Counted from the stretch's first letter, positions 27,801 to 41,540 are shown. The stretch is DNA of 64,000 bases from Auricularia sp. M13 (GCA_037042915.1 CM073194.1:2480001-2544000); one strand, 5' to 3'. The notes: generated by a model not told the origin, from the letters alone. Made by a program: numbers and translations.

Positions 27801-30800
27801 CCTGGCGCTCGTCGAGGCCTGAAACTTCTCTGCGCACCATGTCGGGACACTGGGGGCTCATATCCAGGGGAAAAGGCACAAAATTGCAGAACGAAGCCCG
27901 CGACGCTGTCGGACTGGCCTCGATTTGGGGGTTTGGGGGTGCGCGGCTCAGGGAGCCTGTCGGTCTGCCCACCGATCGGCTGTGTTTGGCTGGCAGAAGG
28001 CAAAAGGACTCTGCCGATAGTCCGATCGTCCTCGACCTTTGGCCAGGAGAAAGGAAGTCACACTCAACCGGGGCTGAATACGTTCTTCCGACTTGGTCTC
28101 GTCAGCTAAGCCGATTGGAAGCGTGCCCGTCTTTCTCGGCGATCGTGATGCCGCATGTCTGATCTGCGACGAGAAAAATTCCAGCTCCCCGGAACAGTTT
28201 CAACCGTGCGAATCGGTGCACCGGTCGCGCCGCTGCGAGTGGGCCGAGGTCCCGGAAGATATTAATATGTCGCCCGGATCTCATGGTATGAGATCCAAAA
28301 GGTTCCTGCGCCACGGAAACGAGGAAGGGGGCTTGGCGCTGACTCGCAAAATTATGTTGGGCCCGGCAGTTCGATTGAGGGTTGGTGCCGGAATTTTGCG
28401 AGCCCCACGGCACTCTGCGTGCAAAGCGCGTTTTGGCCTTGTCCATCACTTGCCCATCATTTGTCCATCACTTGTCCGTGATTTGTCCATCATTTGTCCG
28501 ACAAGAGACCGTCAAGAGCTTCCAGGGACTCCAAATGAGAGCAGACACCCCGACACCCATATATCTCCGGAAGGCTGACGATCGTGGCTACGCGATGGTG
28601 TCGCTACCTCGGCCGTCCGTTGCCAAAGCAACCCGGAATACCTGCCGATGTCACGAAACCCGGACAAGGAGCCGTATCTCCGCGAGGGGAGCAGCTAAAC
28701 TCGCGGGACGACGAGCGAACGCATTCTGGACGAGAGCCCAACAAATCCCCGACAAATGATGGACAAATGATGGACAAGGCGTCGACAAGGAGCCGTATCT
28801 CGACGAGGAGTGCAGCTGAAACCGCGGGACGAAGTGCAAACACATTCCACACCTGAAGGCCGACCGATCACCAACAAATGATGGACAAATGATGGACGAG
28901 GGACCGACAAGAGCCAATTGCGACCCCAGTTGGACCCCGATCGTCGGACACCCATATATCTCCGTGGAGCTCTCGCCGAGGTCTACGCGATGGTACCCTT
29001 CGCGATGCAGTGCGCCGTCATGGCAACGCGCAATTTCCGCCGACGCGACAAAATCCGAAATGGGCGACCGCAGACCCTGCCGAGGTTACCTTCCGGAGTC
29101 TTCCCGGCGTGCTGGACGACCATCCGATGGCCGGCGCCAAAATACGAACCCTGCCGATCGAGTTTTGACTGCGCTGTGAAGTGCCGAAGGCAGCTCGTGA
29201 GACTTGTGGGACCGAGTCAGAGACATCCATATATGACCTGAGAGCTGCCGAAGACGCCGATCCGATGCACAGGAAGCCTTGGATCTGCAGGGACCGTGTC
29301 CAGACCTGATCGCACTCTGCCGCAGGATTTGCAGATGCCGAACTGGGTCTCGCTTGTCCCTGGCGCTCGTCGAGGCCTGAAACTTCTCTGCGCACCATGT
29401 CGGGACACTGGGGGCTCATATCCAGGGGAAAAGGCACAAAATTGCAGAACCGAAGCCCCGCGACGCTGTCGGACTGGCCTCGATTTGGGGGTTTGGGGTG
29501 CGCGGCTCAGGGAGCCTGTCGGTCTGCCCACCGATCGGCTGTGTTTGGCTGGCAGAAGGCAAAAGGACTCTGCCGATAGTCCGATCGTCCTCGACCTTTG
29601 GCCAGGAGAAAGGAAGTCACACTCAACCGGGGCTGAATACGTTCTTCCGACTTGGTCTCGTCAGCTAAGCCGATTGGAAGCGTGCCCGTCTTTCTCGGCG
29701 ATCGTGATGCCGCATGTCTGATCTGCGACGAGAAAATTCCAGCTCCCCGGAACAGTTTCAACCGTGCGATCGGTGCACCGGTCGCGCCGCTGCGAGTGGG
29801 CCGAGGTCCCGGAAGATATTAATATGTCGCCCGGATCTCATGGTATGAGATCCAAAAGGTTCCTGCGCCACGGAAACGAGGAAGGGGGCTTGGCGCTGAC
29901 TCGCAAAATTATGTTGGGCCCGGCAGTTCGATTGAGGGTTGGTGCCGGAATTTTGCGAGCCCCACGGCACTCTGCGTGCAAAGCGCGTTTTGGCCTTGTC
30001 CATCACTTGCCCATCATTTGTCCATCACTTGTCCGTGATTTGTCCATCATTTGTCCGACAAGAGACCGTCAAGAGCTTCCAGGGACTCCAAATGAGAGCA
30101 GACACCCCGACACCCATATATCTCCGGAAGGCTGACGATCGTGGCTACGCGATGGTGTCGCTACCTCGGCCGTCCGTTGCCAAAGCAACCCGGAATACCT
30201 GCCGATGTCACGAAACCCGGACAAGGAGCCGTATCTCCGCGAGGGGAGCAGCTAAACTCGCGGGACGACGAGCGAACGCATTCTGGACGAGAGCCCAACA
30301 AATCCCCGACAAATGATGGACAAATGATGGACAAGGCGTCGACAAGGAGCCGTATCTCGACGAGGAGTGCAGCTGAAACCGCGGGACGAAGTGCAAACAC
30401 ATTCCACACCTGAAGGCCGACCGATCACCAACAAATGATGGACAAATGATGGACGAGGGACCGACAAGAGCCAATTGCGACCCCAGTTGGACCCCGATCG
30501 TCGGACACCCATATATCTCCGTGGAGCTCTCGCCGAGGTCTACGCGATGGTACCCTTCGCGATGCAGTGCGCCGTCATGGCAACGCGCAATTTCCGCCGA
30601 CGCGACAAAATCCGAAATGGGCGACCGCAGACCCTGCCGAGGTTACCTTCCGGAGTCTTCCCGGCGTGCTGGACGACCATCCGATGGCCGGCGCCAAAAT
30701 ACGAACCCTGCCGATCGAGTTTTGACTGCGCTGTGAAGTGCCGAAGGCAGCTCGTGAGACTTGTGGGACCGAGTCAGAGACATCCATATATGACCTGAGA

Positions 30801-33800
30801 GCTGCCGAAGACGCCGATCCGATGCACAGGAAGCCTTGGATCTGCAGGGACCGTGTCCAGACCTGATCGCACTCTGCCGCAGGATTTGCAGATGCCGAAC
30901 TGGGTCTCGCTTGTCCCTGGCGCTCGTCGAGGCCTGAAACTTCTCTGCGCACCATGTCGGGACACTGGGGGCTCATATCCAGGGGAAAAGGCACAAAATT
31001 GCAGAACTGAAGCCCGAGCGACGCTGTCGGACTGGCCTCGATTTGGGGGTTTGGGGTGCGCGGCTCAGGGAGCCTGTCGGTCTGCCCACCGATCGGCTGT
31101 GTTTGGCTGGCAGAAGGCAAAAGGACTCTGCCGATAGTCCGATCGTCCTCGACCTTTGGCCAGGAGAAAGGAAGTCACACTCAACCGGGGCTGAATACGT
31201 TCTTCCGACTTGGTCTCGTCAGCTAAGCCGATTGGAAGCGTGCCCGTCTTTCTCGGCGATCGTGATGCCGCATGTCTGATCTGCGACGAGAAAATTCCAG
31301 CTCCCCGGAACAGTTTCAACCGTGCGAATCGGTGCACCGGTCGCGCCGCTGCGAGTGGGCCGAGGTCCCGGAAGATATTAATATGTCGCCCGGATCTCAT
31401 GGTATGAGATCCAAAAGGTTCCTGCGCCACGGAAACGAGGAAGGGGGCTTGGCGCTGACTCGCAAAATTATGTTGGGCCCGGCAGTTCGATTGAGGGTTG
31501 GTGCCGGAATTTTGCGAGCCCCACGGCACTCTGCGTGCAAAGCGCGTTTTGGCCTTGTCCATCACTTGCCCATCATTTGTCCATCACTTGTCCGTGATTT
31601 GTCCATCATTTGTCCGACAAGAGACCGTCAAGAGCTTCCAGGGACTCCAAATGAGAGCAGACACCCCGACACCCATATATCTCCGGAAGGCTGACGATCG
31701 TGGCTACGCGATGGTGTCGCTACCTCGGCCGTCCGTTGCCAAAGCAACCCGGAATACCTGCCGATGTCACGAAACCCGGACAAGGAGCCGTATCTCCGCG
31801 AGGGGAGCAGCTAAACTCGCGGGACGACGAGCGAACGCATTCTGGACGAGAGCCCAACAAATCCCCGACAAATGATGGACAAATGATGGACAAGGCGTCG
31901 ACAAGGAGCCGTATCTCGACGAGGAGTGCAGCTGAAACCGCGGGACGAAGTGCAAACACATTCCACACCTGAAGGCCGACCGATCACCAACAAATGATGG
32001 ACAAATGATGGACGAGGGACCGACAAGAGCCAATTGCGACCCCAGTTGGACCCCGATCGTCGGACACCCATATATCTCCGTGGAGCTCTCGCCGAGGTCT
32101 ACGCGATGGTACCCTTCGCGATGCAGTGCGCCGTCATGGCAACGCGCAATTTCCGCCGACGCGACAAAATCCGAAATGGGCGACCGCAGACCCTGCCGAG
32201 GTTACCTTCCGGAGTCTTCCCGGCGTGCTGGACGACCATCCGATGGCCGGCGCCAAAATACGAACCCTGCCGATCGAGTTTTGACTGCGCTGTGAAGTGC
32301 CGAAGGCAGCTCGTGAGACTTGTGGGACCGAGTCAGAGACATCCATATATGACCTGAGAGCTGCCGAAGACGCCGATCCGATGCACAGGAAGCCTTGGAT
32401 CTGCAGGGACCGTGTCCAGACCTGATCGCACTCTGCCGCAGGATTTGCAGATGCCGAACTGGGTCTCGCTTGTCCCTGGCGCTCGTCGAGGCCTGAAACT
32501 TCTCTGCGCACCATGTCGGGACACTGGGGGCTCATATCCAGGGGAAAAGGCACAAAATTGCAGAATCCGAAGCCCGCGACGCTGTCGGACTGGCCTCGAT
32601 TTGGGGGTTTGGGGTGCGCGGCTCAGGGAGCCTGTCGGTCTGCCCACCGATCGGCTGTGTTTGGCTGGCAGAAGGCAAAAGGACTCTGCCGATAGTCCGA
32701 TCGTCCTCGACCTTTGGCCAGGAGAAAGGAAGTCACACTCAACCGGGGCTGAATACGTTCTTCCGACTTGGTCTCGTCAGCTAAGCCGATTGGAAGCGTG
32801 CCCGTCTTTCTCGGCGATCGTGATGCCGCATGTCTGATCTGCGACGAGAAAAATTCCAGCTCCCCGGAACAGTTTCAACCGTGCGATCGGTGCACCGGTC
32901 GCGCCGCTGCGAGTGGGCCGAGGTCCCGGAAGATATTAATATGTCGCCCGGATCTCATGGTATGAGATCCAAAAGGTTCCTGCGCCACGGAAACGAGGAA
33001 GGGGGGCTTGGCGCTGACTCGCAAAATTATGTTGGGCCCGGCAGTTCGATTGAGGGTTGGTGCCGGAATTTTGCGAGCCCCACGGCACTCTGCGTGCAAA
33101 GCGCGTTTTGGCCTTGTCCATCACTTGCCCATCATTTGTCCATCACTTGTCCGTGATTTGTCCATCATTTGTCCGACAAGAGACCGTCAAGAGCTTCCAG
33201 GGACTCCAAATGAGAGCAGACACCCCGACACCCATATATCTCCGGAAGGCTGACGATCGTGGCTACGCGATGGTGTCGCTACCTCGGCCGTCCGTTGCCA
33301 AAGCAACCCGGAATACCTGCCGATGTCACGAAACCCGGACAAGGAGCCGTATCTCCGCGAGGGGAGCAGCTAAACTCGCGGGACGACGAGCGAACGCATT
33401 CTGGACGAGAGCCCAACAAATCCCCGACAAATGATGGACAAATGATGGACAAGGCGTCGACAAGGAGCCGTATCTCGACGAGGAGTGCAGCTGAAACCGC
33501 GGGACGAAGTGCAAACACATTCCACACCTGAAGGCCGACCGATCACCAACAAATGATGGACAAATGATGGACGAGGGACCGACAAGAGCCAATTGCGACC
33601 CCAGTTGGACCCCGATCGTCGGACACCCATATATCTCCGTGGAGCTCTCGCCGAGGTCTACGCGATGGTACCCTTCGCGATGCAGTGCGCCGTCATGGCA
33701 ACGCGCAATTTCCGCCGACGCGACAAAATCCGAAATGGGCGACCGCAGACCCTGCCGAGGTTACCTTCCGGAGTCTTCCCGGCGTGCTGGACGACCATCC

Positions 33801-36800
33801 GATGGCCGGCGCCAAAATACGAACCCTGCCGATCGAGTTTTGACTGCGCTGTGAAGTGCCGAAGGCAGCTCGTGAGACTTGTGGGACCGAGTCAGAGACA
33901 TCCATATATGACCTGAGAGCTGCCGAAGACGCCGATCCGATGCACAGGAAGCCTTGGATCTGCAGGGACCGTGTCCAGACCTGATCGCACTCTGCCGCAG
34001 GATTTGCAGATGCCGAACTGGGTCTCGCTTGTCCCTGGCGCTCGTCGAGGCCTGAAACTTCTCTGCGCACCATGTCGGGACACTGGGGGCTCATATCCAG
34101 GGGAAAAGGCACAAAATTGCAGAATCCGAAGCCCGCCGACGCTGTCGGACTGGCCTCGATTTGGGGGTTTGGGGGTGCGCGGCTCAGGGAGCCTGTCGGT
34201 CTGCCCACCGATCGGCTGTGTTTGGCTGGCAGAAGGCAAAAGGACTCTGCCGATAGTCCGATCGTCCTCGACCTTTGGCCAGGAGAAAGGAAGTCACACT
34301 CAACCGGGGCTGAATACGTTCTTCCGACTTGGTCTCGTCAGCTAAGCCGATTGGAAGCGTGCCCGTCTTTCTCGGCGATCGTGATGCCGCATGTCTGATC
34401 TGCGACGAGAAAAATTCCAGCTCCCCGGAACAGTTTCAACCGTGCGAATCGGTGCACCGGTCGCGCCGCTGCGAGTGGGCCGAGGTCCCGGAAGATATTA
34501 ATATGTCGCCCGGATCTCATGGTATGAGATCCAAAAGGTTCCTGCGCCACGGAAACGAGGAAGGGGGCTTGGCGCTGACTCGCAAAATTATGTTGGGCCC
34601 GGCAGTTCGATTGAGGGTTGGTGCCGGAATTTTGCGAGCCCCACGGCACTCTGCGTGCAAAGCGCGTTTTGGCCTTGTCCATCACTTGCCCATCATTTGT
34701 CCATCACTTGTCCGTGATTTGTCCATCATTTGTCCGACAAGAGACCGTCAAGAGCTTCCAGGGACTCCAAATGAGAGCAGACACCCCGACACCCATATAT
34801 CTCCGGAAGGCTGACGATCGTGGCTACGCGATGGTGTCGCTACCTCGGCCGTCCGTTGCCAAAGCAACCCGGAATACCTGCCGATGTCACGAAACCCGGA
34901 CAAGGAGCCGTATCTCCGCGAGGGGAGCAGCTAAACTCGCGGGACGACGAGCGAACGCATTCTGGACGAGAGCCCAACAAATCCCCGACAAATGATGGAC
35001 AAATGATGGACAAGGCGTCGACAAGGAGCCGTATCTCGACGAGGAGTGCAGCTGAAACCGCGGGACGAAGTGCAAACACATTCCACACCTGAAGGCCGAC
35101 CGATCACCAACAAATGATGGACAAATGATGGACGAGGGACCGACAAGAGCCAATTGCGACCCCAGTTGGACCCCGATCGTCGGACACCCATATATCTCCG
35201 TGGAGCTCTCGCCGAGGTCTACGCGATGGTACCCTTCGCGATGCAGTGCGCCGTCATGGCAACGCGCAATTTCCGCCGACGCGACAAAATCCGAAATGGG
35301 CGACCGCAGACCCTGCCGAGGTTACCTTCCGGAGTCTTCCCGGCGTGCTGGACGACCATCCGATGGCCGGCGCCAAAATACGAACCCTGCCGATCGAGTT
35401 TTGACTGCGCTGTGAAGTGCCGAAGGCAGCTCGTGAGACTTGTGGGACCGAGTCAGAGACATCCATATATGACCTGAGAGCTGCCGAAGACGCCGATCCG
35501 ATGCACAGGAAGCCTTGGATCTGCAGGGACCGTGTCCAGACCTGATCGCACTCTGCCGCAGGATTTGCAGATGCCGAACTGGGTCTCGCTTTGTCCCTGG
35601 CGCTCGTCGAGGCCTGAAACTTCTCTGCGCACCATGTCGGGACACTGGGGGCTCATATCCAGGGGAAAAGGCACAAAATTGCAGAACCGAAGCCCCGCGA
35701 CGCTGTCGGACTGGCCTCGATTTGGGGGGTTTGGGGTGCGCGGCTCAGGGAGCCTGTCGGTCTGCCCACCGATCGGCTGTGTTTGGCTGGCAGAAGGCAA
35801 AAGGACTCTGCCGATAGTCCGATCGTCCTCGACCTTTGGCCAGGAGAAAGGAAGTCACACTCAACCGGGGCTGAATACGTTCTTCCGACTTGGTCTCGTC
35901 AGCTAAGCCGATTGGAAGCGTGCCCGTCTTTCTCGGCGATCGTGATGCCGCATGTCTGATCTGCGACGAGAAAAATTCCAGCTCCCCGGAACAGTTTCAA
36001 CCGTGCGAATCGGTGCACCGGTCGCGCCGCTGCGAGTGGGCCGAGGTCCCGGAAGATATTAATATGTCGCCCGGATCTCATGGTATGAGATCCAAAAGGT
36101 TCCTGCGCCACGGAAACGAGGAAGGGGGGCTTGGCGCTGACTCGCAAAATTATGTTGGGCCCGGCAGTTCGATTGAGGGTTGGTGCCGGAATTTTGCGAG
36201 CCCCACGGCACTCTGCGTGCAAAGCGCGTTTTGGCCTTGTCCATCACTTGCCCATCATTTGTCCATCACTTGTCCGTGATTTGTCCATCATTTGTCCGAC
36301 AAGAGACCGTCAAGAGCTTCCAGGGACTCCAAATGAGAGCAGACACCCCGACACCCATATATCTCCGGAAGGCTGACGATCGTGGCTACGCGATGGTGTC
36401 GCTACCTCGGCCGTCCGTTGCCAAAGCAACCCGGAATACCTGCCGATGTCACGAAACCCGGACAAGGAGCCGTATCTCCGCGAGGGGAGCAGCTAAACTC
36501 GCGGGACGACGAGCGAACGCATTCTGGACGAGAGCCCAACAAATCCCCGACAAATGATGGACAAATGATGGACAAGGCGTCGACAAGGAGCCGTATCTCG
36601 ACGAGGAGTGCAGCTGAAACCGCGGGACGAAGTGCAAACACATTCCACACCTGAAGGCCGACCGATCACCAACAAATGATGGACAAATGATGGACGAGGG
36701 ACCGACAAGAGCCAATTGCGACCCCAGTTGGACCCCGATCGTCGGACACCCATATATCTCCGTGGAGCTCTCGCCGAGGTCTACGCGATGGTACCCTTCG

Positions 36801-39800
36801 CGATGCAGTGCGCCGTCATGGCAACGCGCAATTTCCGCCGACGCGACAAAATCCGAAATGGGCGACCGCAGACCCTGCCGAGGTTACCTTCCGGAGTCTT
36901 CCCGGCGTGCTGGACGACCATCCGATGGCCGGCGCCAAAATACGAACCCTGCCGATCGAGTTTTGACTGCGCTGTGAAGTGCCGAAGGCAGCTCGTGAGA
37001 CTTGTGGGACCGAGTCAGAGACATCCATATATGACCTGAGAGCTGCCGAAGACGCCGATCCGATGCACAGGAAGCCTTGGATCTGCAGGGACCGTGTCCA
37101 GACCTGATCGCACTCTGCCGCAGGATTTGCAGATGCCGAACTGGGTCTCGCTTTGTCCCTGGCGCTCGTCGAGGCCTGAAACTTCTCTGCGCACCATGTC
37201 GGGACACTGGGGGCTCATATCCAGGGGAAAAGGCACAAAATTGCAGAATCCGAAGCCCGCCGACGCTGTCGGACTGGCCTCGATTTGGGGGGTTTGGGGG
37301 TGCGCGGCTCAGGGAGCCTGTCGGTCTGCCCACCGATCGGCTGTGTTTGGCTGGCAGAAGGCAAAAGGACTCTGCCGATAGTCCGATCGTCCTCGACCTT
37401 TGGCCAGGAGAAAGGAAGTCACACTCAACCGGGGCTGAATACGTTCTTCCGACTTGGTCTCGTCAGCTAAGCCGATTGGAAGCGTGCCCGTCTTTCTCGG
37501 CGATCGTGATGCCGCATGTCTGATCTGCGACGAGAAAAATTCCAGCTCCCCGGAACAGTTTCAACCGTGCGAATCGGTGCACCGGTCGCGCCGCTGCGAG
37601 TGGGCCGAGGTCCCGGAAGATATTAATATGTCGCCCGGATCTCATGGTATGAGATCCAAAAGGTTCCTGCGCCACGGAAACGAGGAAGGGGGCTTGGCGC
37701 TGACTCGCAAAATTATGTTGGGCCCGGCAGTTCGATTGAGGGTTGGTGCCGGAATTTTGCGAGCCCCACGGCACTCTGCGTGCAAAGCGCGTTTTGGCCT
37801 TGTCCATCACTTGCCCATCATTTGTCCATCACTTGTCCGTGATTTGTCCATCATTTGTCCGACAAGAGACCGTCAAGAGCTTCCAGGGACTCCAAATGAG
37901 AGCAGACACCCCGACAGCCATATATCTCCGGAAGGCTGACGATCGTGGCTACGCGATGGTGTCGCTACCTCGGCCGTCCGTTGCCAAAGCAACCCGGAAT
38001 ACCTGCCGATGTCACGAAACCCGGACAAGGAGCCGTATCTCCGCGAGGGGAGCAGCTAAACTCGCGGGACGACGAGCGAACGCATTCTGGACGAGAGCCC
38101 AACAAATCCCCGACAAATGATGGACAAATGATGGACAAGGCGTCGACAAGGAGCCGTATCTCGACGAGGAGTGCAGCTGAAACCGCGGGACGAAGTGCAA
38201 ACACATTCCACACCTGAAGGCCGACCGATCACCAACAAATGATGGACAAATGATGGACGAGGGACCGACAAGAGCCAATTGCGACCCCAGTTGGACCCCG
38301 ATCGTCGGACACCCATATATCTCCGTGGAGCTCTCGCCGAGGTCTACGCGATGGTACCCTTCGCGATGCAGTGCGCCGTCATGGCAACGCGCAATTTCCG
38401 CCGACGCGACAAAATCCGAAATGGGCGACCGCAGACCCTGCCGAGGTTACCTTCCGGAGTCTTCCCGGCGTGCTGGACGACCATCCGATGGCCGGCGCCA
38501 AAATACGAACCCTGCCGATCGAGTTTTGACTGCGCTGTGAAGTGCCGAAGGCAGCTCGTGAGACTTGTGGGACCGAGTCAGAGACATCCATATATGACCT
38601 GAGAGCTGCCGAAGACGCCGATCCGATGCACAGGAAGCCTTGGATCTGCAGGGACCGTGTCCAGACCTGATCGCACTCTGCCGCAGGATTTGCAGATGCC
38701 GAACTGGGTCTCGCTTTGTCCCTGGCGCTCGTCGAGGCCTGAAACTTCTCTGCGCACCATGTCGGGACACTGGGGGCTCATATCCAGGGGAAAAGGCACA
38801 AAATTGCAGAATCCGAAGCCCGCCGACGCTGTCGGACTGGCCTCGATTTGGGGGTTTGGGGGTGCGCGGCTCAGGGAGCCTGTCGGTCTGCCCACCGATC
38901 AGCTGTGTTTGGCTGGCAGAAGGCAAAAGGACTCTGCCGATAGTCCGATCGTCCTCGACCTTTGGCCAGGAGAAAGGAAGTCACACTCAACCGGGGCTGA
39001 ATACGTTCTTCCGACTTGGTCTCGTCAGCTAAGCCGATTGGAAGCGTGCCCGTCTTTCTCGGCGATCGTGATGCCGCATGTCTGATCTGCGACGAGAAAA
39101 ATTCCAGCTCCCCGGAACAGTTTCAACCGTGCGATCGGTGCACCGGTCGCGCCGCTGCGAGTGGGCCGAGGTCCCGGAAGATATTAATATGTCGCCCGGA
39201 TCTCATGGTATGAGATCCAAAAGGTTCCTGCGCCACGGAAACGAGGAAGGGGGCTTGGCGCTGACTCGCAAAATTATGTTGGGCCCGGCAGTTCGATTGA
39301 GGGTTGGTGCCGGAATTTTGCGAGCCCCACGGCACTCTGCGTGCAAAGCGCGTTTTGGCCTTGTCCATCACTTGCCCATCATTTGTCCATCACTTGTCCG
39401 TGATTTGTCCATCATTTGTCCGACAAGAGACCGTCAAGAGCTTCCAGGGACTCCAAATGAGAGCAGACACCCCGACACCCATATATCTCCGGAAGGCTGA
39501 CGATCGTGGCTACGCGATGGTGTCGCTACCTCGGCCGTCCGTTGCCAAAGCAACCCGGAATACCTGCCGATGTCACGAAACCCGGACAAGGAGCCGTATC
39601 TCCGCGAGGGGAGCAGCTAAACTCGCGGGACGACGAGCGAACGCATTCTGGACGAGAGCCCAACAAATCCCCGACAAATGATGGACAAATGATGGACAAG
39701 GCGTCGACAAGGAGCCGTATCTCGACGAGGAGTGCAGCTGAAACCGCGGGACGAAGTGCAAACACATTCCACACCTGAAGGCCGACCGATCACCAACAAA

Positions 39801-40558
39801 TGATGGACAAATGATGGACGAGGGACCGACAAGAGCCAATTGCGACCCCAGTTGGACCCCGATCGTCGGACACCCATATATCTCCGTGGAGCTCTCGCCG
39901 AGGTCTACGCGATGGTACCCTTCGCGATGCAGTGCGCCGTCATGGCAACGCGCAATTTCCGCCGACGCGACAAAATCCGAAATGGGCGACCGCAGACCCT
40001 GCCGAGGTTACCTTCCGGAGTCTTCCCGGCGTGCTGGACGACCATCCGATGGCCGGCGCCAAAATACGAACCCTGCCGATCGAGTTTTGACTGCGCTGTG
40101 AAGTGCCGAAGGCAGCTCGTGAGACTTGTGGGACCGAGTCAGAGACATCCATATATGACCTGAGAGCTGCCGAAGACGCCGATCCGATGCACAGGAAGCC
40201 TTGGATCTGCAGGGACCGTGTCCAGACCTGATCGCACTCTGCCGCAGGATTTGCAGATGCCGAACTGGGTCTCGCTTTGTCCCTGGCGCTCGTCGAGGCC
40301 TGAAACTTCTCTGCGCACCATGTCGGGACACTGGGGGCTCATATCCAGGGGAAAAGGCACAAAATTGCAGAACCGAAGCCCGCCGACGACGCTGTCGGAC
40401 TGGCCTCGATTTGGGGGTTTGGGGGTGCGCGGCTCAGGGAGCCTGTCGGTCTGCCCACCGATCGGCTGTGTTTGGCTGGCAGAAGGCAAAAGGACTCTGC
40501 CGATAGTCCGATCGTCCTCGACCTTTGGCCAGGAGAAAGGAAGTCACACTCAACCGGG

Positions 40559-40934
40559 GCTGAATACGTTCTTCCGACTTGGTCTCGTCAGCTAAGCCGA
40601 TTGGAAGCGTGCCCGTCTTTCTCGGCGATCGTGATGCCGCATGTCTGATCTGCGACGAGAAAATTCCAGCTCCCGGAACAGTTTCAACCGTGCGAATCGG
40701 TGCACCGGTCGCGCCGCTGCGAGTGGGCCGAGGTCCCGGAAGATATTAATATGTCGCCCGGATCTCATGGTATGAGATCCAAAAGGTTCCTGCGCCACGG
40801 AAACGAGGAAGGGGGGCTTGGCGCTGACTCGCAAAATTATGTTGGGCCCGGCAGTTCGATTGAGGGTTGGTGCCGGAATTTTGCGAGCCCCACGGCACTC
40901 TGCGTGCAAAGCGCGTTTTGGCCTTGTCCATCAC
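40559..40934. repeat. Truncated terminal satellite copy and array boundary
   Basis: The 27th copy follows the consensus for about 376 bp and stops after TTGTCCATCAC at 40924-40934, the first complete 11-bp iteron of its block. From 40935 (ACAGCGGCGG) there is no match to the unit. It carries the six-G variant of the GAAGGGGGG run also seen in copies 18, 22 and 24. Confidence 0.95.
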
Positions 40935-41540
40935 ACAGCGGCGGATCTTGAATTTTCCGAGACCTCGGGAAGAGGACACTTTTTGCCAACCTGGTAAAAG
41001 TTTGATTTAGGATTTTGCGAGTGGCGGACACAATTGCCTTGCACAGTAATGGAGAAATTTTGAGTATTACGGTTATCAACAGTCAGAAATCCGCAATTTA
41101 TGGGATACTGTGATTATCCAAATTGGCCAAAGGCCGGATTTCACGTGTTTCGGAACTTGAACACAAGTCCGACGAGGAATAGATCAGTTATAGCGGAAGC
41201 ATCAATATGCACATTATTGCGAAAAGTACAATGTTATCTTTCCCGACGCCCCAGAAATCTTGATTTATAGTACGAGGGAAAGTCCAATTCTTGTTGCTAG
41301 TGGGATAGACTAACTTTTCCGACCGGGAAAACCTCGGCATTTGCGAGCACAGGAAGATGTCAGATGTGCCGCTTCGGGATATTTGTAGTTTAATCTGCTT
41401 CGGAAAAGTCGAAGTTTAGCGGCCGAGGGAAATTGGTCCATAATGCGAGACAGGGAAAAAACCTATATTTTCAGCCAGAAAAAGTCTATTTTGCGTGTAA
41501 GAGAAAAAAATGTAGCATCTCCGAGACATACCAAGTTCTA
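40935..41540. other. AT-richer transition zone next to the array, no gene seen
   Basis: About 600 bp with base composition unlike either flank. Short related words recur in both orientations: TTTTCCGA, CGGGAAAA, CGGAAAAGTCG, CGAGGGAAA, ACAGGGAAAAA and TTTGCGAG. I see no sustained reading frame with splice signals. It may be a worn remnant of another repeat family or a spacer bordering the satellite. Confidence 0.5.

Larger units (their letters stand above)
1..40934. repeat. Satellite array: 26 full tandem copies of a ~1,560-bp unit plus a truncated copy
   Basis: Head-to-tail copies, phased on the word GCTGAATACG, start at 1, 1559, 3121, 4680, 6240, 7801, 9358, 10918, 12479, 14040, 15601, 17165, 18727, 20286, 21844, 23401, 24956, 26514, 28073, 29632, 31190, 32748, 34309, 35870, 37434, 38996 and 40559 (truncated). 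Spacing is 1,555-1,564 bp. The array continues beyond the left edge, so true copy number is unknown. Copies are nearly identical; differences are mainly single-base indels in C, G, A or T runs plus a few substitutions. Several reading frames exceed 100 codons in every copy, but they are broken by frame-changing indels between copies and many begin with non-ATG codons, so I treat the unit as non-coding. High identity implies recent amplification or ongoing homogenisation. A centromeric, subtelomeric or other heterochromatic location is possible but not shown by the sequence. Confidence 0.98.

Noticed and set aside
1-40934. Recurring open frames of 60-300 codons in each satellite unit
   Set aside because: Frames change length between copies because of one-base indels (for example a 157-codon frame in copies 1-5 becomes 125 codons in later copies), many start with TTG or GTG, both strands are equally open, and composition is low in recognisable protein features.
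1-40934. Ribosomal DNA or intergenic spacer repeat
   Set aside because: No rRNA-like conserved segments were recognised in the 1.56-kb unit, and the unit is too short for a full rDNA repeat.
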